Of a stretch of 64,000 bases of DNA, positions 55,158 to 64,000 are shown in pieces. The stretch's first letter is position 1, and the number at the start of each line of letters is the position of its first letter. The stretch comes from Neonectria sp. B-13 (Eukaryota; Ascomycota; Sordariomycetes; Hypocreales; Nectriaceae). The stretch covers positions 1,426,001 to 1,490,000 of the forward strand of contig NOKP01000006.1 of the NCBI GenBank assembly GCA_002682825.1, read 5' to 3'. The position numbers and the translations under genes were made by a program. Under the pieces are notes generated by a model, which was given only the letters and a program-made list of their open reading frames with translations, was not told the origin of the DNA and made no database searches.

Positions 55158-55379
55158 ATGTGCACCATCAATACCGTCAAAGAAATTTGCTGGAGTTGCG
55201 GCGCTTTTATCACTGCCCACTCAACGATCGCCAAGTGCCAGGCTAAGCTGCTAGGCCAGCCGTGTGAGACAATACTCATAACCACAGACAACTATATGAG
55301 GCCCAGCCAGTGTCCTGTATGCATTCGCAGGACCGACGAAGAAGAAGAGACGAGGGGAAGAACGCAGCGCAGAGATTGA
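55158..55379 (+). CDS. Candidate small Cys-rich protein, 73 aa
   Basis: A short frame starting at ATG 55158 (MCTINTVKEICWSC) and ending at TGA 55377. Its Cys pattern is ordered: an EICWSC pair, then IAKCQAKLLGQPC, then PSQCPVC, suggesting a small zinc-ribbon-like or disulfide fold. It resembles short MCT-type Cys-rich proteins I recall from other moulds, but I cannot name a family. There is no signal peptide. The tail is acidic then basic (DEEEETRGRTQRR). It sits alone in gene-poor DNA, so it may be a real small gene or a chance frame. Confidence 0.5.
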   Translation: MCTINTVKEICWSCGAFITAHSTIAKCQAKLLGQPCETILITTDNYMRPSQCPVCIRRTDEEEETRGRTQRRD

Positions 55380-58227
55380 TGGCGTGCCGAGGCACTCAAG
55401 CTTGATATGAAGCTCAAGAGGCGAGCTCATAAAGAACGCGACACTAGCTAGGGATAGTGTAATATGAAAACAAAGATTTTGCATCTGTGACAAGTTTTTC
55501 TCAGACAGACAGTATTAAGTGAAATATGTACTTGCACGGCATGTGAATCCCTGGTCGCAACGCCGAGAAGCCGAGTGAGCCCCTAATGTGGTACAACTAG
55601 TGATCTTCCAACATTATGCGTTGTGCAGTGGAAGGCTGTCATTGCTGGCTAAGTATTTGTAGTTGCAGTGAAGGGTGGTTGTGAGGCCGTGCCATGGATG
55701 ACCGACTACCAGCGTCGCATCGCGCCGTTGAGGCTGACATCCCTTAAATCTTCTGTATTATTATCATCATCACCGTGCTGTTAGATGTGAAGATGCTACC
55801 ATGGGTTGTGAAAATGAGAGTGATTTTCTGCCCCCCCCCGTAACAAAGTTGATGGTTACATCGTTGCTGAAAGGTTGCCGTGTATTGTTTGGAATCGACA
55901 ATCCAGTCATTTCAAGGGTCAATTCCTTGACCTACGGTCAAATGGTGCGGAATGGATCGAGCAAGTCTCGCCCCACGCTGTGTCAGACCCCTGCTGTATA
56001 TTCGGGCGGACTGGCCGCTGGCCACCATAGCGAGTAGACTACCGCAGGGTACCGCGATCCTGTCGATCACTTTGCCTCTTTCGAGCTGTCTTGAGCTTGT
56101 TTCTCGTTCGCGAAGATCCTCGGCGTTAGAAGTTGAGATGGTTCAAGATTACCATGTGCCGGATTCTGGTAATTTTGAACAAGGTGACATCAGCTCATGC
56201 TTTGATGGTAAACCATGAAGCTATCCTGTGATGTTTTGATGCCTACGCCTCCGCCTCTACTGGACGTCTACTCGTGCCACTTTCTCCGGCACTAGTTGAC
56301 TGTTTGTACCATAGTAGTATGCGTTGCCAACTCTCTACTCGGTATTCGTGGAATGGGGGATAGCGGGAGTGATGATGAGTCTGATGACGACGTCTGTGGG
56401 GGTGAAGAAGTCGGATCAAGAGCCTCCCCTGGACGAGAAGCAACGTGTTCAAGATACCTCAGATGCCCTCCACTGCCTACCTCGGAGGTGGGTAGTCTAA
56501 CTTATGGGAGGTGTTGTCGCTGTCGTGGAACACTTGACCACTGGTGAGTTGGCATTAGCCCCCCTGAAGTCGTTCGCTTGGTGCAGCGTTTGGCGGCTCC
56601 ACCCGCTGTCTTTTCAAGTTTTGGAGGGTGTTTGGTGTGTCGGGTCTGCCTCCAAACTTGGAACCTCCACCATTTTCCCTCGCAACGACACATCACCCAC
56701 TGACGACGACCTGTCGAGGCGGGCTTGACGGGCTTCACAGGAGTCGAAGATGGGAATCCCACCAGACCATGACCCTGCTGGCGGCAAATTCGCTGCCGCT
56801 GCAATGCACTACGGAAATGGCATGAGCCAATTAGCAAGGGTCCTTGCAACCTCGTCGTCCTTGTTCGTCCCGGCTTGATCCACAGGATCCACGGACCCTG
56901 GCGCCGACCTGTCGGTAAAGCGACGACTACGAATTAGCAAACCGCCATCCTCGGCGAGTCGCGCCAGTCGCGCCCTCGGTGGCTCGGCGCCAACAGGGAC
57001 CCTGCGAGCCAGGGGTTAGCGAGACGCCGACTGTCCTGCGCTCCGCATTGGGCCACAGAGAGATGGGCGGATGGACCTCAAACATCGACAGAGCCACCCA
57101 AGCAAGAATGCAAGCATAAACAATCAGGGATTCTCGATCCTCACTGAGCAGGCCTGCTCCCGGAACTTCATGGTTTCTTACCAATACTCACGGCCTTGTC
57201 CTCGTACGGCCAATGCACGGGGAACAGGTATCGCCAATGCACACGTCTGGATGTTTCTAAACATGCAAACATTTCTGCCCGAGTCTTCTTCTGAACCGCT
57301 GCTAATGACCGCGCGGCAAACCCCAACACACTCGCCACCGCACACCAAGCACTCTTCGATATTCAAGACGCCATACATCTTGGCTTGTGAAACTGCACTT
57401 GCGAGCCTCAACTCCGTTCCCCTTTCAGGTCTGGTCAGAAAGTCCCTGCATTAGCCCGCCAGGGGTGCGCTGTCTGGTTCTCCCTCGAGTGCCAGTCATC
57501 GTGTTACCTACGTCTACGCGCATCAACGAAGACAGCTGCTACGAAGCACCATGAAATGACTCGCTCTCCTTCCAAGACGCTGTTCTCTTCCACGTACCAC
57601 TTGTGGTCCACCCAGCATCCTCGGTGGATACTATCCACCCATGGCCGACGTTTTGTTATGCTGCCCGTGGAAGCATTGAAAGTTGAAACACCGCCCTGGT
57701 TGCTGTTTTTCCAATCATGTTGGTTGCCACCTGCGGTCAATCTCCTGCACCCTCGAATTCCCCCGACGGGATCTATTTCTGGACTCTGATTGGTACCTCG
57801 GCGAATACGTCGCTCTCCCCGGAGAGGACAGTGGCTTGTCCTTGATCGAGATGGGTGCTTGGCTGCTGGACCCAGCACACCGTCTCCAATACCTTACTAC
57901 GTAGCAGACGAACCCTGGGAAGCTCATCCATCATGGGGAGCTCTGGGCAACCCACTCAACCTAGCCAAGCAAGTCCGAAAGGGGGAGGCAGCCTACGAAG
58001 CTCATTCAAAACCGTTCCTAACCCGGCACCACACGTTCAAGATGAATCTTGGTTTCTCATCCGTACTTGGCTCTTTCTTTCTCAAAACCTTTTCCAACGA
58101 CCTTTTCTAGAGCTTCAAGCTCGTTTCTTTGACGTACCGCTCGTCTAGCCACTCCCTTGTGTCTCACTGTCACTCTCTTCAGTGTTTTCTTTTTTTTTTG
58201 TTACATTCACGAAACCAATTCAATATT
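55380..58227. other. Gene-free block upstream of the GH16 gene
   Basis: About 2.8 kb with no supported gene on either strand. The right end, including a T-run at 58190-58200, is the GH16 promoter/leader. The longest frames lack family features. Confidence 0.5.
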
Positions 58228-60332
58228 ATGGCTCCTTCTCTCCGTTCCGTGGGCACAGCCGCTCTGGCCTGTGTTGGCAGTGCTTCTGCGAAGCAGTGGT
58301 ACCTTCACGATACCTACGATGCCACTAACTTTTTTGATAACTTCAACTTCTTCAGCGTATGTTGCATATAACCTACTACTGTTTGTGCTGACTAACATTG
58401 TAAACCCAGGCCGCTGACCCCAACTTGGGTCATGTTGTGTACAAAACCCAGGATGAGGCTACTGAACTCGGCCTGGCCAAGTGCGACGATGGCGAGGTTT
58501 ACCTTGGGCCCGATATCACCAACGTTCTCGATGAAGACACTGGACGTCCCAGTGTTCGACTCCACTCCAAGATCGAGTACAACCACGGTCTCTTCATTGC
58601 CCGATTCTCTCACCTTCCTGAGAGCAAGTGTGGTGCCTGGCCTGCCTTGTAAGTCTCAAAGAGGCATCCTTTTGCATTCTGGCACTCTCCTAACTTTAAT
58701 AGCTGGACTGTTGGCGAGCCCTGGCCTAACGCAGGTGAAATCGACTTGATCGAGGGTTGGAATCTGGCGTCCAACAACAAGCCCGCCTTCCACACCGGCG
58801 ACTCGGAGGAGCTTGGCTCTTGCAAGATCGACGGTGAGGGCCAGAGCGCTGTCGTCGACACCGACAACTGCGACAACACTTACCAGAACACCCCCGACCA
58901 GTACCTGAACGAGGGCTGCACTGTGGACGACTACGATGCCCCCTATGGCAACTCCGAAGGCGGTGTCTGTAAGTCATGACACTCACCTTAGCAACGGACT
59001 ATGTACTAACAATGCCCAGACGCCCTCGAGTGGACCGATTCGTTCATCAAGATCTTCGCCTGGAAGTGGGACAGCGTCCCCGACAACCTGGACTCTGACG
59101 AGCCCAGCACTGACGCTTGGGGCACTCCCTCCATGTATCTCAAGAACGACCAGTGCAACATCGATGACCACTTTGTTGACCAGACGCTCATCATCAACAT
59201 TGCCTTCTGCGGTAACCCCGTCGGCAACGACGACATCTGGAAGCAGGCCTGCAGCGCCAAGACTAGCTACGATACCTGCGCCGAGTACGTCTCTGCTAAG
59301 CCTGGTGACTTCGAGAACACCTACTTCAAGATCAAGGACATCCGATACTTCAAGGCCTCCAAGTCCAAGTCCACCGCTTCCGAGTCTGCCTCCGTCAGCA
59401 GCACCGCCGCCGTCATCAGCAGCAGTACTGTTCTCAACACCGACGCCACTTCTACCTTTGCCACTGAGACTCTCCGACTCACCAACTCCTCTACCATCAC
59501 CACCGGTGCCCAGACAGGCGCTGAGACCGGTATCACCGCTGGTACTGAGATGACCACTTCTGTTGTCTACACCACTGCCGTCAGCACCATCACGGCCTGT
59601 CCCTCTTCGGTCACTAACTGCCCTGTTGGCTCTGTTGTCACCAAGACCATCGCTTTGTACACCACTGTCTGCCCTGTGTCTGCCGAGGCCACCGAGACTG
59701 GCGGCTCTGGCTCAGGTTCCGGCTCCGACTCTGGCTCCGAGACCATCACCGAGACCGTCACCAACGTTCACACCATCACCAGCTGTGCCCCTGAGGTCAC
59801 CAACTGCCCCGTCGGCGCGATCTCTACCGAGTACCTCACCACCACGTACTGCCCCGGTAACGGCGAGGGTACCACTGCTTCCACCACCCCTGGTTCTGGC
59901 ACTCCCGGCTCCGGCTCCGGCGCCTCTGAGACCGTGATCGAGAGCCAGACCAGCGCCGGCGGCTTTTTCCCTGCCCCGGCCCCCTCTGGAAGCGACAGCA
60001 CCCCCGCATCCTACCAGACCCCCAGTGTTGTTTCTACCCCTGATGTCAACCCCAGTGCCCCGGCCTCTACTCCCAGCGCCATCTACGCTCCCAGCTCGGT
60101 CGACACTCCCAGCTCCGCCTTCACTCCCGTCGTCATCATCGCCACCTCCGTCGCCAGCTTCGTTCCCACCACTGGCTTCGCCCCCGCTCCTACCCCTATC
60201 ACTACTCCCGCTGCCTCCACCGGCTCGTCCTCCTCCCCCAGCGTCAGCGAAGTGCCGGTCACTGGCAGCGCTGGCAAGACGAGCGCCAGCCTGGCCCTTA
60301 TCATCGGTGCCGTCGCTGCTATGATGATCTAG
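58228..60332 (+). CDS. GPI-anchored GH16 endo-beta-1,3(4)-glucanase
   Basis: A secreted glycoside hydrolase family 16 enzyme expected to act on cell-wall or environmental beta-1,3/1,4-glucan. Four exons (58228-58356, 58410-58648, 58703-58968, 59020-60332; introns 53, 54 and 51 nt) give 648 aa. The signal peptide ends near GSASA (residue 21). The GH16 catalytic motif GEIDLIEGW supplies Glu135 (nucleophile), Asp137 and Glu140 (acid/base). The domain ends near residue 330 (YFKIKDIRYFKA). A long Ser/Thr-rich region with two related Cys-containing repeats (TITACPSSVTNCPVGSVVTK and HTITSCAPEVTNCPVG) follows. It ends with a hydrophobic GPI tail (SLALIIGAVAAMMI). Surface-anchored wall remodelling is inferred. 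Confidence 0.93.
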
Positions 60333-60938
60333 AGAGAGAAGCCCTTAGATATCTCTCTTTTTATTCATTTAGATTTGTACATATAATCGGATAATTAATT
60401 ATGGATATACATATTTCTCATAGCACCGTCCCCTACCGACTCTTATGACACGGCTTGACGCATCAAAGACGACAAACTGAGGATACAGCGAGGTCAATCT
60501 GGCCTCATGTCGTTTTCTCCTCGAAATGAGTATTTTCTAGCGATGCCAAGTATATTCGGCTAGATGATTGCCTGTAGAGCATGACTGTAAATGCATCCAC
60601 CGTGTTAGGCAATACTAAGCTGTTCGCATGACTCTTATTAGCTTCACAATGTGATGTTCTGTCTCTATCTGACTCTGGCCTTTCAAAGCATGAAGGTTTG
60701 ATGACGTTGTTGGAAATAGCGGCACTGGAGACGCAAGTACTACTGGTTGGATAGATGACGAGCTTAGGCTCGATGTAACATTTTTGCTCTGCTGATCCAT
60801 AGTGGTAAAACAGCCAGATAAGTGGCTGCTCTTCGAAGCTCGAAGCCCCGAAACTTATAATTGGATGAACATTAATCTAGGGGTATCATTCAATTCCATC
60901 CCACATCCTCCATCCCGTGAGTGTGTCCTGAAGCGCCA
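60333..60938. other. Convergent intergenic region between GH16 and MED1
   Basis: About 600 bp between two 3' ends, AT-rich at 60350-60420. No gene was recognised. Confidence 0.5.
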
Positions 60939-63036
60939 TCACGACAAACGCGTGCGGATCCATTCGGCCCATTTGCACAGGTCCTCCATGTGCTCCAAGA
61001 CCTTTCCGAGATCGGCCGTGGTCAACTCCTTGCCCTTTAGTTTCCCGGGCTGAACGTCTCCGTCGCGCGGAATGACGTTCTCGTTAGCGACCTCTACGAT
61101 TCCGTCTTCGAGGACCTTGAGGGTGATGTTGGCGGTCGAGTTTCGGAACGGAAAGACGACCTGTAGATGCGGGATCGGATGAACCCAAAGAGTGACATCT
61201 AGGTTTAGGTATTCTTCCGAGGAAACGTCTCTCTTGGGCTGCTCGGTTGCGGGGACTGAATCCATGAACTCCGCTAGTTCGTCCTTGGTGGTTGTGGTGT
61301 TGGTGGTTATGCCAGCCGGCAGGGACTTGTCATCTTTTGTCGCTGATTGCGCTTCCTTCGTCTTCGACCCGAAGCTGTTCTCGAGTAGAGTAGAGATGAA
61401 GGCGTACTGCCGAAGCAGAGGCAGCATATCGATGAGTTGTCGAGGATGAGAGAAGGGCATCTCGGAAACAGCCTGAGAATAGATCTGCTTGTAGATGAAG
61501 AGGGTATTTCGATGTGGCTTAGTTGACGGGTTTCGGTCCTTGTCATAAACTCTGACGTCGCGCTGCCGAGTGATGGTCCGCAGCTCGCTAGGATCATGCG
61601 GGCTACCTTGAGAGATGGGGAAGAATAGACCGTCAAACGTGGGGGGATAGCCGAAAATGGGAGGAGGATTAACGTTGGCGAACGTATGTAATCGCATCCA
61701 GTCGCCCTGAGGGAGAATGACTGGGGGATCGAATGAGACGGTGAACATAACCTCGGGCACCCTCGCGGTTGACAGGTCAGGCTGGAGCATCTCCCTGCCA
61801 GCGTTTTTGTTTTCCTCTGACGGAGGGAGTACAATATGCTCAGGTTCTTGCCAGTCCAGATCTGGCATCTTTGGGTCGATGGAGGGCTCGGCCTTGACAA
61901 TATCTTTGGATATCCAATTCTCAGATACCCTCACAGGAGTGTGTCCCATTCCGCCTGTGGGAGCACATCCGATCAGTAGCGACCAGACCTTTTCCTGAGT
62001 CTCGGAATAGGCCGTGGTTTTGTCGCTTGACGGGGGAATAAGTCGTAGGGTCTTCCAGTACTGTATGGCTAGCCCTACACGCTCTCTTGAATGCATGATG
62101 GGATATCCGTGCCTTGTGCACATGGCCATAATGGAGAGAGCGCGGTTTGTCTTGTCGCTCATCCCTGGTTCCTCGCGTAGCTTGGAAATGTCCCACTGGT
62201 GCAACCGTTCTAGGCTCTCATAAATGCCAGCTAGAGCCTCATGGCAATCAAGACCGGGGATTATGCTGAGCTTATCTAAATTCGCTAGCCGCTCCAGGTT
62301 GACTGCAAACTTTTCCAAAGTTTTTGTCAGGGGACTTTGCTTGGGGAGGAGCTGGAGGTCTTGGAGCAAGATTTGACTTGCACGCTCGACGTGCTTGGTG
62401 ACCGAAGGAGCCGACTCTGGGAAGACTAGCGAGATATTGGTGACAATATTATTATCCAATACTATATCCAACTGGATGGTGGCCGATCCGGCTATGACGA
62501 GCGTTCTGGTTTTCCGGCCATTCGTGGCAGTGTGCTCCTCAGAGAGGCAGTCGAGTCCTAAGCGTTGTGCTAGGCGCTCCAAGCCAGCTTCACTGACAAG
62601 TCCCTTCTTCTTCTGTGGAAAGTTAGAGAGGTTGGAAATATCACCATGGGCTACGTACGTTCAACATATCCATGATGGTCTCCAGCCGCTTCAGCTTGTC
62701 ATCCTCGCTAACAAGGGCACCCAGGCTGCCCAGTCCCGCAACACCGACGTTTTCAAGCCCCATATCGAGACCGCCGCCCATCGAAAGGGCGCCCATAGCC
62801 GCCGCGGTGGACGGGCTGTCGAAGTTGAGAGGGGCGTTGGTTTGCTGGGCCATCATGCTCGACGTCGCGGGCGACTTCTTGAACTGCTGGGGCGACGAGC
62901 GCGGCCCCCGAGGGGAGAAAACGGCATGGGCGGGGTTGGAGAAGGGCGTAGACACTGGGGGAGTTGCGGCGGCGAATTGCGAGGGAGTACGGCCTTGCTG
63001 AGAAGCGGCGTGCTTCATGGCTGTAGGTGTCGCCAT
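60939..63036 (-). CDS. MED1: Mediator complex subunit 1 (Med1)
   Basis: Med1 is a subunit of the Mediator middle module that links activators to RNA polymerase II. Two exons on the minus strand (63036-62659 and 62612-60939; intron 46 nt) give 683 aa. The N-terminus is Pro/Ala/Ser-rich and disordered. LKRLETIMDMLNKKKGLVSE, rebuilt across the intron, begins the conserved fungal Med1 region. Typical blocks follow: GLERLAQRLGLDCL, KTRTLVIAGSATIQLDIVLD and ASQILLQDL. The C-terminus ends with a helical segment (VLEHMEDLCKWAEWIRTRLS). No LxxLL-rich tail like that of animals is present, as expected for fungi. Confidence 0.94.
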
Positions 63037-63420
63037 TGCGATGTGTGTGTAGGCTGAGGGGCGCAGGAGTCGGCGTCGCAGGTTGCGCGAGAGACGAGCG
63101 CACAGCGGAGGTCGCCCTATGCGGTCGTAGACATTCGCGGACGGTAACGGGGGAGTTTGGGCCGAAGAAAATGGTCGAGGTAATGCTGAGAAGAGTTAAT
63201 TGCGAGAGGGGAGTGGAAGTTTGCTTGAAGTCGAGGTTGTGAAGTCGTTGAGTTCCAGCCTCGTGCACGCCCACTGCCAGCCAGGTACAAGCTCCAGGCC
63301 CCACCAACCCGAGTTTAGCCGCAGCAGCCCAGTTCCTTGTGCCTGGCGCATCTCGAATTCTGACAGAAGCTACGAATACACCAGCTAACGGCAGCATCCA
63401 ACGAGACCGACAATTGCGCG
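63037..63420. promoter_or_regulatory. Short divergent promoter of MED1 and the right-edge gene
   Basis: 384 bp separates two opposing start codons, so both promoters lie in this space. No specific factor site was identified. Confidence 0.5.
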
Positions 63421-64000
63421 ATGGCTTCTAACCCGGCATCTACAGCAGCTTCGGTAACCTCGGCCGCAGCCAAAGCTTCAGCCTTTGCCAGGCAGCAAAT
63501 TGCGCCGCGGTCGATATCCATTAGCGTGTCTCCGCCTCCCGTCAACTTCGCAGAACGCCGCGCCATCCTTCAGGCCTTGAAGCAGCATGGCGGAGTCGAG
63601 TTCTTCAAATCTGTGCCAGTACGTTTGCTTTGCTTGTGAACATGGGAAATATTCCTAACCGTGGGTAACTGTAGGGTCACGACTCCATGTTCATCTCATT
63701 GATGAAAGACCAAGAAGCCGTCAGTCGATTGGTCACCACCAGCCCCTTCCGTTATGCCGTATCGATTCCTAAGAGCGCTCCCGAGACTGCTCTATCTACC
63801 GTATACAGCCGCGATAGCCTCTCCAAGTTGAAACCTGTGACAAAAATGAAGGCGGAAGGTACCTTGCGTTCCTCAGAGTCCTCGCAAGAATCACCCGAGA
63901 AGCAATTCACGATCCAAGTCTGGCCGCATCCAGAATACCGTCACCATATTAGCTCTCGATCCGTCTTACATAGGGCATGGCCTGACATTATTGGGAAGAA
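63421..64000 (+). CDS. Unknown fungal protein, 5' part only
   Basis: The gene runs off the right edge. Exon 1 (63421-63618) starts MASNPASTAASVTSAAAKAS. Intron 1 is 56 nt (63619-63674, acceptor AACTGTAG). Exon 2 continues in frame to 64000. After splicing the frame reads NFAERRAILQALKQHGGVEF, FKSVPGHDSMFISLMKDQEA, then SRLVTTSPFRYAVSI and further to HRAWPDIIGK. The Ala/Ser-rich, weakly basic N-terminus could be a mitochondrial presequence. The motif style suggests a conserved filamentous-fungal protein, but I do not recognise the family. Its divergent promoter is shared with MED1. Confidence 0.8.

Noticed and set aside
56296..57454. Several 80-130 aa frames between the small Cys-rich gene and GH16
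   Set aside because: No consistent codon bias, no family motifs, and overlapping frames on both strands; treated as chance.

Overview
This window is nuclear DNA of a filamentous ascomycete, most likely a sordariomycete and probably of the order Hypocreales. The evidence is short spliceosomal introns (about 45-105 nt) with GTNNGT donors and CTNAC-type branch sites, third-position C/G codon bias, and a gene set typical of moulds: an APSES regulator of the StuA type, an AtfA/Atf1 bZIP with its osmotic-stress region, and an EsdC-like glycogen-binding protein. The genus cannot be fixed from sequence alone. There are no bacterial operons, phage, CRISPR arrays or intact transposons.

Layout. 1-8.6 kb: stuA (+) with a long spliced leader, a TACC-like spindle coiled-coil protein (+) and a TIM-barrel amidohydrolase (-). 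9.7-17.3 kb: EsdC-like CBM48 protein (-), a gene-poor stretch with tRNA-Asp(GTC), an HD-domain protein (+), a short F-box protein (+) and a GPI-anchored wall protein (-). 17.3-22.7 kb: a gene-free block. 22.7-37.4 kb: a Ser/Pro-rich orphan protein of about 1065 aa (+), U1-C (-), Erv25 (+), cytosolic Trp-tRNA synthetase (+), Sdh5/SDHAF2 (+), Dsn1/Mis13 (-) and Atf1 (-). 37.4-41.5 kb: a second gene-free block upstream of atf1. 41.5-54.6 kb: GST-fold protein (-), ten-knuckle CCHC protein (-), Dre2 (+), Kex1 (-), Sfm1 (+) and Fmt1 (+). 54.6-64 kb: a candidate 73-aa Cys-rich protein (+), a GPI-anchored GH16 glucanase (+), Med1 (-), and an unknown gene that runs off the right edge (+).

Functionally this is an ordinary eukaryotic neighbourhood, not one pathway. 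Housekeeping genes (translation, mitochondrial biogenesis, Fe-S assembly, secretion, splicing, kinetochore, Mediator) are mixed with developmental and stress regulators (stuA, esdC-like, atf1). The regulators have the longest upstream non-coding DNA. Divergent pairs with short shared promoters are U1-C/ERV25 (344 bp) and MED1/unknown (384 bp).

I found no convincing new multi-gene system. The most interesting signals are gene-structure features: a 6-nt microexon in U1-C, an 18-nt exon in SFM1, an upstream ORF plus two candidate start codons in stuA, two phase-compatible donors in atf1, and introns placed inside zinc knuckles of the CCHC gene. All exon borders were set by hand from splice signals, reading phase and family recognition. 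No database search or transcript data were available.
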